Both the position numbers and the translations under genes were made by a program. Of a DNA stretch of 64,000 nucleotides, positions 51,440 to 59,416 are shown piece after piece; position 1 is the stretch's first letter, and each line of letters begins with the position of its first letter. This DNA comes from Gleimia hominis (GTDB taxonomy: Bacteria > Actinomycetota > Actinomycetes > Actinomycetales > Actinomycetaceae), in NCBI RefSeq assembly GCF_032085515.1, contig NZ_JASXSX010000001.1, forward strand, positions 930,001 to 994,000. The letters are read 5' to 3'. The notes beneath the pieces are model-generated. The model ran no database searches and was not told where the DNA came from. It was given only the letters and a program-made list of their open reading frames with translations.

Positions 51440-51676
51440 ATGAGTGGTGTTACAGATGTGGTGAGTGTGCGGCTTCCTCGGGATACGAAGAGGCGTTTAG
51501 ACGCGTTGAGCGAGCGTACGCGTAGGCCTAGTGCGGTGTACGTGCGGGAGGCTCTAGAAGCCTATCTGGAGGACTTGGAGGACTATTACATGGCTGTGGC
51601 TGCTCTGGAGCGTATTCGGGCTGGTGAGCCTACCTACGCGCTGGAGGATGTGAAGGCGGACCTGGGGCTTGACTAG
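51440..51676 (+). CDS. ribbon-helix-helix antitoxin (RelB-like)
   Basis: 78 residues. VVSVRLPRDTKRRLDALSERTRRPSAVYVREALEAYLEDLED is a ribbon-helix-helix domain with the V-R-L-P strand that binds DNA; the last 25 residues (LERIRAGEPTYALEDVKADLGLD) are the usual toxin-neutralising tail. ATG 51440 is preferred on homology; a GTG 18 bases upstream is possible. Overlaps the toxin gene by 8 bases. Confidence 0.88.
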   Translation: MSGVTDVVSVRLPRDTKRRLDALSERTRRPSAVYVREALEAYLEDLEDYYMAVAALERIRAGEPTYALEDVKADLGLD

Positions 51677-51935
51677 GTGGAGGATTCGCCTGTCCCGCAC
51701 GGCGCGGGTGGAGTTAGCGAAGCTGGATCGGCCGATCAGGGCTCGGATTGTGGCTAAGCTCGAAGAAATAGCCGATGGGGACCCGCGTCAAAGCGGTAAA
51801 GCCCTAACCGGTAACCTAGCTGGTTTGTGGCGGTACCGGGTCGGAAGCTACTGGATTATCTGCCAGATACAAGACCAAGAGCTAGTGATTTTGGGCCTAC
51901 AGATAGGACACAGAAGCACTATCTACAAGAACTAA
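51669..51935 (+). CDS. RelE/ParE-superfamily toxin
   Basis: 88 residues from a TTG that overlaps the antitoxin stop. RLSRTARVELAKLDRPIRARIVAKLEEI is the helical hairpin; GKALTGNLAGLWRYRVGSYWIICQIQDQELVILGLQIGHRSTIYKN has the R-Y-R-V-G strand and the I-G-H-R-xxx-Y end of RelE mRNA interferases. Basic residues of the RelE active site are kept (W-R-Y-R, G-H-R, Y), so it is probably active and cuts ribosome-bound mRNA. Together with the upstream gene a type II toxin-antitoxin operon. Confidence 0.88.
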   Translation: MTRWRIRLSRTARVELAKLDRPIRARIVAKLEEIADGDPRQSGKALTGNLAGLWRYRVGSYWIICQIQDQELVILGLQIGHRSTIYKN

Positions 51936-51969
51936 ACCCACTCCCTGCAGCGTGGGTGCGAAGGCAGCG

Positions 51970-52176
51970 CTAAGGGGTGTCCTGGCGGGTCTGGTCCTGG
52001 TCTATACGCATGCGTTTTAGGCCGTGCTGGTGAGCACTACCTGCGTGTGGGCCTCCGATGATTACGGGGCCGATAGCGTGCTCTGTGGGGGAGAGATTCC
52101 CGGTCGAGTACTGCTCGTCGATACGCGCGATCATGTCCTCAGTAAGCACTCCCGTAGTGGTCTGTTCTGGTTTCAT
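51970..52176 (-). CDS. small hypothetical protein, possibly decayed
   Basis: 68 residues, no recognised family. The first 30 residues (VLTEDMIARIDEQYSTGNLSP) look protein-like with a helical pattern; the rest is Gly/His/Gln-rich and unlike a folded domain. A G-run 3 bases before the ATG could serve as a ribosome site. Lies downstream of the toxin gene on the opposite strand. Might be the fragment of a mobile-element gene. Confidence 0.25.
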   Translation of the reverse strand: MKPEQTTTGVLTEDMIARIDEQYSTGNLSPTEHAIGPVIIGGPHAGSAHQHGLKRMRIDQDQTRQDTP

Positions 52177-52177
52177 T

Positions 52178-52237
52178 TACCCCCCCCGTTACGACACCAC
52201 AGAAGAACGCGAAATACTAGCGAAACTATGGAAATCT
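52178..52237 (+). pseudogene. possible remnant of an IS transposase C-terminus
   Basis: The frame reads PPRYDTTEEREILAKLWKS, which resembles the segment Y-D-T-x-x-E-x-x-(I/L)-L-x-x-L-W near the end of DDE integrase-core transposases. Only about 20 residues are left, without flanking domain or inverted repeats. Confidence 0.3.
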
Positions 52238-52386
52238 GATGCGGTCTGCGTATTCATTCTACGTGTTTACCCTATTTTCCGTTTTGGCTGGCTCTCCGGT
52301 TATCGTATGGCAATAGTAAGTAACTCTATAAAAATGATTTCTATGTGACCGGGCTGTTCCCAACATGGGGATCGCACTCACTCCCG

Positions 52387-52416
52387 GTGGGCACCTGTTT
52401 CTTCGCAGGTGCCCAC
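52387..52416. terminator. hairpin with TTTC tail
   Basis: GTGGGCACCTG (52387-52397) pairs perfectly with CAGGTGCCCAC (52406-52416) around an 8-base loop, then TTTC. It is an 11-bp stem, probably the transcriptional end of the accessory pocket. Confidence 0.75.
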
Positions 52417-52452
52417 TTTCAGATGAATCCTTACCCACTTTCAGATCAATCC
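52412..52452. repeat. 19-bp direct repeat
   Basis: CCCACTTTCAGATGAATCC (52412) recurs at 52434 with one base changed, 3 bases apart. The first copy overlaps the right arm of the hairpin at 52387. Confidence 0.75.
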
Positions 52453-52553
52453 GAAATTGCTTAAGAAAACACCGTCTTCGGCATTAGGAATTACACAAAG
52501 ATCCCCAGCGAAGGGCATTGGCAACGGGAGCGAGTGAGTTATTAACAGCTCAT

Positions 52554-52584
52554 TTGGCGAAGGTGGGCGCGCTAGGCTTACAAT
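52554..52584 (+). promoter_or_regulatory. possible promoter of the glmU-prs-rplY set
   Basis: TTGGCG (52554-52559) and TACAAT (52579-52584) are spaced by 19 bases, longer than the ideal 17. They lie about 65 bases before the glmU start. Confidence 0.3.
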
Positions 52585-52647
52585 CGAGACAGAAACGCTT
52601 GGTATGTACGCGTTTTGTACACGCACGATTCTTGAAGTGAGGGGCAC

Positions 52648-53679
52648 TTGACCACGCCATCCGCTGTGATAATCCTGGCTGCTGGGCAGGGGACGCGCAT
52701 GAAGTCGGCAACACCTAAGGTGCTGCACACCATGTGTGGGCTGCCGCTAGTAGGGCACGCGATTGACGCCGCCGAAGAGTCCGGCGCGGAGCACACGGTG
52801 GTGGTGGTTCGCCATCAGCGTGAGGCCGTGGCAAACGCCGTGCAAGAGTTGAAACCTGATGCGATTATTGCCGATCAAGACGCCGTGCCCGGCACTGGCC
52901 GCGCAGTGTGGTGCGGTATGCAGGAGCTTTCTAAGCACGCGTCTTTGCAAGGCACCATCCTCGTGATATCAGCGGACGTACCCCTATTAGAAGGTGACAC
53001 GATCCGTGAACTTACGCGGATGCACGAAGAATCAAAACGCGCAGTAACCGTGGTGACCACGGTAGTCGATGACCCAACGGGATACGGGCGGATAATCCGC
53101 GACGGCGAAACGGTCACAGCGATCGTTGAACACCGTGACGCCACCGCGCAGCAGCGTGAAATCAAAGAAATGAACGCGGGTATCTACGCGTTCGACGCTC
53201 AGTTCTTACAAGAAGCGCTCCAGGGCCTCGAACAAGACAACGACCAGGGTGAAGTCTACTTAACCGACACCATTGCCCTCGCCAAACAACACGGGGGAGC
53301 GGGCGCGTACTTGCTGAAAGACACGTGGCAAGCTCAAGGCTGCAACGACCGCGCTCAACTAGCGCAACTGCGTGACGAAATGAACCGCCGTATCCTGCGC
53401 AAGCACATGTTGAGCGGAGTGGCGATCGTATCCCCAAGCGAAACCTCAATCGATAAAGACGTGGCAATAGGCCCCGACGTAACCATCGAACCCGGATGCG
53501 TACTCGAAGGCACCACTATCGTGGAACCCTTCGCCACAATCGGCCCTCACACTACGCTGCGGAACACCCGCGTAGAAGAAGGGGCGGTACTGCCACACGT
53601 GTTCGCCTACGACACGACAATCGCGGCCGGCACCGTCGCCTCCGCATTTTCCGAATTTAAAGACTCTGACCCGCAATAA
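52648..53679 (+). CDS. glmU: GlmU-like protein: uridyltransferase domain intact, acetyltransferase domain truncated
   Basis: 343 residues against about 450-490 for GlmU. The pyrophosphorylase half is complete: ILAAGQGTRMKSATPKVLH, a D-Q-D-A-V-P-G-T-G-R-A-V segment, GYGRIIRD, EMNAGIYAFD, GEVYLTDT. The left-handed beta-helix begins near 255 and stops after about four coils (…AAGTVASAFSEFKDSDPQ), so the residues of the acetyl-CoA and GlcN-1-P site (the His, Lys and Arg set around E. coli 330-395) are missing. No shifted-frame continuation is seen after the stop. It can make UDP-GlcNAc from GlcNAc-1-P but should not acetylate GlcN-1-P. TTG start with GAGGGG upstream. Followed by prs and rplY in the usual actinobacterial order. 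Confidence 0.88.
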   Translation: MTTPSAVIILAAGQGTRMKSATPKVLHTMCGLPLVGHAIDAAEESGAEHTVVVVRHQREAVANAVQELKPDAIIADQDAVPGTGRAVWCGMQELSKHASLQGTILVISADVPLLEGDTIRELTRMHEESKRAVTVVTTVVDDPTGYGRIIRDGETVTAIVEHRDATAQQREIKEMNAGIYAFDAQFLQEALQGLEQDNDQGEVYLTDTIALAKQHGGAGAYLLKDTWQAQGCNDRAQLAQLRDEMNRRILRKHMLSGVAIVSPSETSIDKDVAIGPDVTIEPGCVLEGTTIVEPFATIGPHTTLRNTRVEEGAVLPHVFAYDTTIAAGTVASAFSEFKDSDPQ

Positions 53680-53712
53680 GATCCCGTAACCGCCGCAAGG
53701 AGAATTAGTACA

Positions 53713-54693
53713 GTGTCAGGAATCATCACCTCCGGAGAAAAACGCTTGGTACTCGTTACCGGCCGAGCTCACCCAGAACTAGCGGAGGCGGTGGGGAAAG
53801 AACTGGGAACCGGCGTGCTCCCAACCACGGCATACGATTTCGCTAACTCTGAAATCTACGTGCGGTTCAACGAATCCGTGCGCGGCTGTGACGCGTTCGT
53901 ACTGCAATCCCACACCGAACCAATCAACCAGTGGATTATGGAGCAACTAATTATGGTGGATGCGCTCAAACGCGCATCCGCTAAACGCATCACCGTAGTC
54001 GCCCCGTTCTACCCGTACGCACGGCAAGACAAAAAACACTTAGGCCGCGAACCCATCTCCGCACGCCTGATGGCAGACCTATTTAAAACCGCGGGTGCGG
54101 ACCGGCTCATGGCAGTGGACTTGCACGCCGCACAAGCCCAAGGTTTCTTCGACGGCCCCGTAGACCACCTGTGGGCCATGCCGGTGCTTGTGGACTACGT
54201 GAAATCTCGCGTGGACCTATCGCACGTGGCAGTTGTTTCCCCCGACGCGGGTCGTATCCGCGTGGCGGAGAAGTGGGCGAACAAGCTCGGTGGCTGCCCC
54301 CTGGCGTTCGTGCATAAGACGCGTGACACCTCCCGGCCGAATGTCGCGGTCGCTAACCGCGTGGTTGGTGACGTGGAAGGTTTGAACTGCGTGCTCGTTG
54401 ACGACCTCATCGACACCGGTGGGACTATTGCGGAAGCTGTTAAGGTACTCAAAGACTCGGGTGCGAAATCCGTTATTGTTGCCGCCACCCACGGGGTGCT
54501 GTCCCCACCGGCGGCCCAGCGCCTGTCCGAATGCGGGGCAACCGAAGTGGTTATCACCGATACGCTCCCTATTAAAGCGGAGAAACGGTTTGATAAACTC
54601 ACGATCCTTCCGATCGCGCCCCTGCTGGCACGGGCGATACGTGAGGTATTTGACGACGGCTCGGTGACCTCGCTATTCGACGGTGTGGCCTAA
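53713..54693 (+). CDS. prs: ribose-phosphate diphosphokinase
   Basis: 326 residues; makes PRPP from ribose 5-phosphate and ATP. FANSEIYVRFNESVRGCDAFVLQS, PYARQDKKHLGREPISARLMADL (flexible ATP loop), DLHAAQAQGFF, VVSPDAGRIRVAEKWA and the PRPP loop VLVDDLIDTGGTI are all present. GTG start, AAGGAG upstream. 33 bases after glmU; PRPP feeds the purine, pyrimidine and NAD genes elsewhere in the window. Confidence 0.97.
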   Translation: MSGIITSGEKRLVLVTGRAHPELAEAVGKELGTGVLPTTAYDFANSEIYVRFNESVRGCDAFVLQSHTEPINQWIMEQLIMVDALKRASAKRITVVAPFYPYARQDKKHLGREPISARLMADLFKTAGADRLMAVDLHAAQAQGFFDGPVDHLWAMPVLVDYVKSRVDLSHVAVVSPDAGRIRVAEKWANKLGGCPLAFVHKTRDTSRPNVAVANRVVGDVEGLNCVLVDDLIDTGGTIAEAVKVLKDSGAKSVIVAATHGVLSPPAAQRLSECGATEVVITDTLPIKAEKRFDKLTILPIAPLLARAIREVFDDGSVTSLFDGVA

Positions 54694-54778
54694 TTGCGCT
54701 AAACTCTTTCCTGTTGCCTCGGCGAGGGCGCACCGGAACCGGTGTTGCCGTTATCGACTGGGCGTGGAAACACCCCTC

Positions 54779-54811
54779 TTTTGCAACGCTCGCATTATGT
54801 GCGCTGCAAAA
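54779..54811 (+). promoter_or_regulatory. 11-bp hairpin in the rplY leader
   Basis: TTTTGCAACGC (54779-54789) pairs with GCGCTGCAAAA (54801-54811) with one G-U-type pair, 57 bases before the rplY ATG. It could be an attenuator or a ribosomal-protein leader element; there is no T-run after it. Confidence 0.4.
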
Positions 54812-54867
54812 CCTGTGGTTCCGCTCCTTCCGGGGTCCAAAAATAAGATTCTGAAAGGATAAACAAT

Positions 54868-55503
54868 ATGGCTACTCACATTACCCGCCTAGACGGCGTA
54901 GCCCGTAAAGAATTTGGTAAAGGCGCTGCTCGTCGCGCTCGTCGCGCCGGCATGATTCCCGCGGTTATTTACTCAAGCTCAGTTGAGCCCGTGCACATGG
55001 ACATGAATGCGCACGACGTTTTCCTCATCGTTAAAGACAACGAGAACGCCCTTGTGAACGTGGTTTGCGACGGGGAGGAACAGCTGGCGATCGTTAAAGA
55101 CATTCAGCGTCACCCGGTGCGCCGCGAAATCATCCACCTGGACCTGCTGGCTGTGCGCCGCGACGAGAAGGTAGATGTGGACGTGCCCCTGGTGTTCGTG
55201 GGTGAGTCCGCACCGAACACGATTTTGTCGCAAGAGCACTTCACGCTGCTGGTGCACGCCCCCGCGATTGACATTCCCGAGTCCATTGAGGTGTCGATTG
55301 AAGGTCTTGAGGAAGGCGCCGTGCTTACGATCGCGGACGTTAACTTCCCAGCCGATGTGGAATCGGACCTGGAGCCGGACACGGTTATTGGTTCCATCAT
55401 GATTCCGGAGGAAGAGCCGGAAGAAGAACCGGAGGAAACCGAGGAGTCCGCGGAGGCCGAAGAGGGCTCCGAGGATGGCGAGGACGACTCCGAAGAAGAG
55501 TGA
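54868..55503 (+). CDS. rplY: 50S ribosomal protein bL25, long CTC form
   Basis: 211 residues. The N-terminal L25 domain (about 1-95; GKGAARRARRAGMIPAVIY, VVCDGEEQLAIVKDIQRHPVRREIIHLDLLAV) binds 5S rRNA. A TL5-type C-terminal beta domain (about 96-180) and a 30-residue Glu/Asp/Ser tail follow, the usual actinobacterial CTC architecture. AGGAT-like site before ATG. Its stop (TGA) overlaps the GTG start of the next gene. Confidence 0.96.
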   Translation: MATHITRLDGVARKEFGKGAARRARRAGMIPAVIYSSSVEPVHMDMNAHDVFLIVKDNENALVNVVCDGEEQLAIVKDIQRHPVRREIIHLDLLAVRRDEKVDVDVPLVFVGESAPNTILSQEHFTLLVHAPAIDIPESIEVSIEGLEEGAVLTIADVNFPADVESDLEPDTVIGSIMIPEEEPEEEPEETEESAEAEEGSEDGEDDSEEE

Positions 55504-56903
55504 CCTCACTTTCACGCTTAAGAGCCAAGGCCCGGCGGAACGCGCTGGGTCTTGGCTTTTCTTATGTCCTCTTTTACGCTGCGTCCATGCTGGCCGTGTG
55601 GTGCTTGTGGCAGCTCACTGGTTCGTGGGGCATAACCGGGGACGTGAACTACTACTACCAGTGGGGCCGGTTCGCCCTCAAGCATGGTGTCAGTGGGGCA
55701 ATGGTGGAATACCCAACCCCGGCGGCGGCACTGCTGTTTCTTGGGGCTGCGTTCACCAATGACGCGCAGACCTACCAGGCTGGCTTCGCGTGGGCCATGG
55801 TTCTGTTGGTAGGCGCGTGGTTCCTAGTGCTTTGGCGCAAGCAGCAACCGCGGCTGGATCCCCAACCTCATGGGCATAACAACAGTTACTGGCGCGATGG
55901 GCGCAGTGGTGCGCGCGCTGTACTTGGCAGCGGTGAACGTAGCAGCGTAAGTAGCGGCGAGCATTCTCCGAACTTGTCTGGCTCTTTGCACGATCTGTCG
56001 ATGCCGCGTTGGGTGTGGTTGTTTACCGAACCGGGGTGGATGTGGGCGTTACTGACGGCCTGTATGGGGCCGTTGCTGTTAAACCGGTTCGACCTGGTGC
56101 CCGCCTTGCTGGGGGCGGCTGCGTTTCTGGCCACCAGCCGTGCGTGGGCCGGTCACCTGCTGGCGTGGGGGACCGCGATGAAACTCACGCCAATCACCCT
56201 GTTCGCGGCCTTCACCCGCTCTTGGAAACGCGCGGGCCTAGCTCTGCTTGGAACGGGCGTGGGGCTCATTTTGATTAGCGCGCTGTTAGGTGGGTGGCAG
56301 CGTGTGTTCTCCCCTTTGGGATGGCAGTTCGGCCGCGGGCTGCATTCAGAATCGATCGTTGCTACCGCAATCACGTGGGTGAGAGCTTTTAACCCGGGTG
56401 CTTACACCGCCGCGCTTTCCACTAACAACTCAATCGACTACTCGGGGCCAGGCGTATTTTTGTCGCTACACGTGGGGACCGTTCTGACGGTACTGACTCT
56501 AGCGTTGATCGTCACGTTCGGCGTGCGCGCCTACCGGATGCCCACCACGGCGGGAACGAAGGCATTGCTGGCATGCGCGATCACTGGCCTGTTGATCTGC
56601 TCAAACAAAGTTTTCTCCCCGCAATACATGATCTGGCTGCTGCCCCTGTGGACGGCAGTGCTGGTATTTGAACGCACCCGCTGGCACGCCGAAATGGGCC
56701 TTGCACTGGCCGGGATAACCGCGATGACCCAATGCATCTACCCCACCCTCTACCCCTATTTCCTGGCTACAACCACTTCTATACCGCACACGTGGGCGTG
56801 CATTTTTGTGGTAGTGCGCAACGTAGCGCTCGTAGTCTGGACACTCACCGTATGCTGGAGGGTGTGGAAAAGAACTACCCGGACCCGAAACTACACGTCA
56901 TAA
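55500..56903 (+). CDS. GT87/DUF2029-type membrane glycosyltransferase
   Basis: 467 residues, about 10 membrane helices. GDVNYYYQWGRFALKHGVSGAMVEYPTPAAALLFL is the first outer loop of GT87 mannosyl- and arabinosyltransferases; RFDLVPALLGAAAFLATSRAWAGHLLAWGTAMKLTPI and SNKVFSPQYMIWLLPL are two more conserved regions. About 45 residues (125-170) form a Ser/Gly/Asn-rich loop that looks inserted. GTGA overlap with rplY is striking: a wall glycosyltransferase coupled to a ribosomal protein gene. Its 3' end overlaps the GDP-mannose gene, so polyprenyl-phosphate mannose is a plausible donor (inference). Confidence 0.85.
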   Translation: MTSLSRLRAKARRNALGLGFSYVLFYAASMLAVWCLWQLTGSWGITGDVNYYYQWGRFALKHGVSGAMVEYPTPAAALLFLGAAFTNDAQTYQAGFAWAMVLLVGAWFLVLWRKQQPRLDPQPHGHNNSYWRDGRSGARAVLGSGERSSVSSGEHSPNLSGSLHDLSMPRWVWLFTEPGWMWALLTACMGPLLLNRFDLVPALLGAAAFLATSRAWAGHLLAWGTAMKLTPITLFAAFTRSWKRAGLALLGTGVGLILISALLGGWQRVFSPLGWQFGRGLHSESIVATAITWVRAFNPGAYTAALSTNNSIDYSGPGVFLSLHVGTVLTVLTLALIVTFGVRAYRMPTTAGTKALLACAITGLLICSNKVFSPQYMIWLLPLWTAVLVFERTRWHAEMGLALAGITAMTQCIYPTLYPYFLATTTSIPHTWACIFVVVRNVALVVWTLTVCWRVWKRTTRTRNYTS

Positions 56904-58084
56904 TTCCCGCCGGTGGCGCAGGAACCCGCTTGTGGCCCCTGTCGCGACGCGCTACTCCGAAGTTTTTATTGAACCTCGCGGATCCAAACCGGTCACTGCT
57001 GCAAATGACGGTGAGCCGGCTTGCCCCAGTGGCCGCGTCAATCACGATCGTCACGGGAGCTGAGCACGCGGACGCGGTGCGCGCACAAGTTGGTTCCGCA
57101 GCACAGGTGCTGGTGGAACCCAGTGGGCGCGATTCCCTCGCTGCAATAGCGCTTGCCACCACCCACCTGAAGTTGCAATACGGTGCGGACGTCGTAGTGG
57201 GTTCGTTTGCTGCAGACCACGTTATTGACGATGAGGACTTATTTCGCCAGTGCGTCCAAACGGCTGCTCGCATTGCTCAGCGCGGAAAAATCGTCACGCT
57301 CGGGATCGAACCCACAAGTGCGTCCACCGCCTTTGGATACATCAAACCCGGCCGCCCCTTAGATCAGGGCAACGAGGGTGAGGCTCAAGACCAGCACGGT
57401 CAGCGCGTAGATGTGCTCGACCAGGGGCGGGCTCTAGACTCGCACAACCTGGGGCAGGCTCTAGACTCGCACGACCTGGGGCCAGCACCTGCGTATGCGC
57501 GGGACCAGCTTGTGGGAAAGCCAGGGCAGACACCCGCTTATGCGGCAGACGCATTTGTGGAAAAACCCGACCAGCAGCGCGCCGAACAGTTCGTATCCGA
57601 AGGGTACTTGTGGAATGCGGGAATGTTCATAATGCGCGCCGACACCTTCACCCAGCATTTGCGCAACCACAACCCCCGCATGGCAGACGCGGTTCTAACT
57701 CTTGCGCAAGAATGGGACAGCGCGGCAGTAAACCGGCGAGAAGAACTGTGGGAGTCACTGGAGAAAATCGCGTTCGACTATGCAATCGCCATGCCCGCAG
57801 CCGACCAGGGGGAGGTCGCGGTGGTTCCCCTGCACACAGAATGGTCGGACCTAGGAGACTTTGAGTCCCTCAAGCCCCTAAAAAATAAGACCGCGCGAAT
57901 TGTACAAATTGATGCCAACGCCCGCGTATTCACTACCGGACCGGCTGTTGTAACACTAGGCGTAGAGGGAATAACTGTGGTAAGTACCCCTGACGCGGTG
58001 ATGGTGATGGACTCCAACCGGGCGCAAGACGTGAAAAGCATCCCTAAAGCGCTGCTCAACGCGGGTTTCGATGATCTAGTATAA
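56852..58084 (+). CDS. manC: mannose-1-phosphate guanylyltransferase with repeat-derived insert
   Basis: About 410 residues from ATG 56852 (GTG 56864 is also possible). VIIPAGGAGTRLWPLSRRATPKFLLNL is the GDP-mannose pyrophosphorylase signature; FAADHVI and FVEKPD, NAGMFIMRA and WSDLGDFESL follow. It makes GDP-mannose for mannosyl donors. Between FGYIKPGRPL (161-170) and AYAADAFVEKPD (229-240) about 58 residues are inserted, including two ALDSH(N/D)LG units and two copies of a 15-residue segment like (A/T)PAYAxDxxVxKPxQ, the second being the genuine FVEKP region. The insert is thus partly a duplication of the enzyme itself. Gene symbol by family; ManB/ManC naming varies. Confidence 0.9.
   Translation: MLEGVEKNYPDPKLHVIIPAGGAGTRLWPLSRRATPKFLLNLADPNRSLLQMTVSRLAPVAASITIVTGAEHADAVRAQVGSAAQVLVEPSGRDSLAAIALATTHLKLQYGADVVVGSFAADHVIDDEDLFRQCVQTAARIAQRGKIVTLGIEPTSASTAFGYIKPGRPLDQGNEGEAQDQHGQRVDVLDQGRALDSHNLGQALDSHDLGPAPAYARDQLVGKPGQTPAYAADAFVEKPDQQRAEQFVSEGYLWNAGMFIMRADTFTQHLRNHNPRMADAVLTLAQEWDSAAVNRREELWESLEKIAFDYAIAMPAADQGEVAVVPLHTEWSDLGDFESLKPLKNKTARIVQIDANARVFTTGPAVVTLGVEGITVVSTPDAVMVMDSNRAQDVKSIPKALLNAGFDDLV
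57431..57484 (+). repeat. two 27-bp in-frame units in manC
   Basis: Units at 57431-57457 and 57458-57484 start GCTCTAGACTCGCAC and differ at three or so bases. They encode ALDSHNLGQ and ALDSHDLGP. Confidence 0.88.
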
Positions 58085-58242
58085 ATACTTCTAACTTCGT
58101 TAAAACTAAAGTTTCTGCAGCTGATTTATCCCATTGGCCGCCACGTATGAGGTAAAATGATCTGGCAACCAGCGAACCAGAGCGGAGCCTTAACCAAGGC
58201 TTTGGGTTCATCACTCCTAACGAATCCCAACTAGGGGGGAAA

Positions 58243-59322
58243 GTGAAGAAAGCATCCAAGATCTCGGCCGCCATTGCTGCAACGGCGCTCCTACTCACCG
58301 CGTGTGGTGCAGCACCTGAAAGTGGGGACAAAGGCAAGTCCTCATCAGAAGGCGGTAACAAAGTCAAAGCCTGCATGATTTCGGACTCCGGCGGCTTCGA
58401 CGACAAATCTTTCAACCAGTCCGGACACGAAGGCCTCATGAAGGCTAAAGACGAACTCGGCGTAGAGGTTTCCGCAATCGAATCCCACTCCGAAGCTGAC
58501 TTCGAACCCAACATCGACGCTGCGGTAAGCGACAAATGCTCCGTAATCATCGGCGTGGGCTTCCTCATGGTAGACCAGCTAGAAGCCAAAGCAAAAGCAA
58601 ACCCGGACATCAAGTTCGCGATTGTAGACTCGCAGTTCAAAGACGCACCTGAGAACGCGCGCGCCCTCGTGTTCAACACCGCTGAAGCCGCCTACCTCGC
58701 AGGCTACGCAGCGGCCGGCATGACGCAAACCGGTAAGGTCGCCACGTTCCTCGGCATGAAGATCCCCACAACCGCGATCTTCGCCGACGGATTCGCCGAC
58801 GGCATCAAGCACTACAACGAAGAGAACGGCTCCGCCGTCCAACTCCTCGGTTGGGACAAAGAGAAACAAAACGGCGCTGCCACCGGTAACTTCGAAGACG
58901 TTCCGAAAGGTAAAGAGACCGCTAAGCAGTTCCTCGACCAGGGTGCGGATATCATCATGCCCGTCGCCGGCCCCGTTGGTTCCGGTGCGCTCGCGGCCGT
59001 TAAAGACGCGTCCGATAAGAACGCATCCATCGTGTGGGTTGACGCCGACGGCTACCGCACGCAACCGGAGTCGAAAGACATCATTCTCACCTCGGTGGTT
59101 AAAGAAATCGGGAACTCCGTGTTCGACACCATCAAGTCTGTTAAGGAAGGTAAGTTCGACTCCAAACCCTACATTGGGGACCTGAAGAACGGGGGTGTCT
59201 CCATGGCACCGTTCCACGACTTCGACTCCAAGGTACCTGCCGAGCTGAAAGAGAAACTGAAGAAGCTCCAAGAGCAGATCACGAGCGGTGAGATCAAGGT
59301 AGAAACCCAGAACCAACCGTAA
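58243..59322 (+). CDS. BMP-family nucleoside-binding lipoprotein
   Basis: 359 residues. Signal peptide with lipobox LTACG (Cys at about 21) anchors it outside. A Ser/Gly/Lys linker leads to the BMP domain: MISDSGGFDDKSFNQSGHEGL, GVGFLMVD, NPDIKFAIVDSQF, FNTAEAAYLAGYAAAG, KVATFLGMKIPT and VWVDADGYRTQPE. These are the marks of purine-nucleoside receptors (PnrA/TmpC/BmpA). GTG start with GGGGG upstream. First gene of the nucleoside-uptake set and separated from it by a hairpin, so more receptor than transporter is likely made. Confidence 0.93.
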   Translation: MKKASKISAAIAATALLLTACGAAPESGDKGKSSSEGGNKVKACMISDSGGFDDKSFNQSGHEGLMKAKDELGVEVSAIESHSEADFEPNIDAAVSDKCSVIIGVGFLMVDQLEAKAKANPDIKFAIVDSQFKDAPENARALVFNTAEAAYLAGYAAAGMTQTGKVATFLGMKIPTTAIFADGFADGIKHYNEENGSAVQLLGWDKEKQNGAATGNFEDVPKGKETAKQFLDQGADIIMPVAGPVGSGALAAVKDASDKNASIVWVDADGYRTQPESKDIILTSVVKEIGNSVFDTIKSVKEGKFDSKPYIGDLKNGGVSMAPFHDFDSKVPAELKEKLKKLQEQITSGEIKVETQNQP

Positions 59323-59346
59323 ACTGATGTGCTGCCCCTAACTGAT

Positions 59347-59379
59347 TACAGGCCCGTTCCCACCGGGAGCGGGCCTGTA
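59347..59379 (+). terminator. attenuating hairpin between receptor and transporter genes
   Basis: TACAGGCCCGTTCCC (59347-59361) pairs with GGGAGCGGGCCTGTA (59365-59379) with one G-U pair: 15-bp stem with an ACC loop. It stands 24 bases after the BMP gene and 38 before the ATPase gene, without a T-run. Confidence 0.8.
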
Positions 59380-59416
59380 GTTAAGCCGTAACACACCGAT
59401 AAAGTTAAGGAACACC

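Larger units (their letters stand above)
51936..52647. other. 712-base gap between relE and glmU
   Basis: Holds a possible small minus-strand gene, a possible transposase remnant, an intrinsic hairpin at 52387, a 19-bp direct repeat and a probable promoter (entries below). I see no intact gene in it. Confidence 0.7.

Noticed and set aside
57362..57535. Separate domain inserted in ManC
   Set aside because: The segment consists of short repeats and a partial self-duplication and not of a folded-domain sequence.
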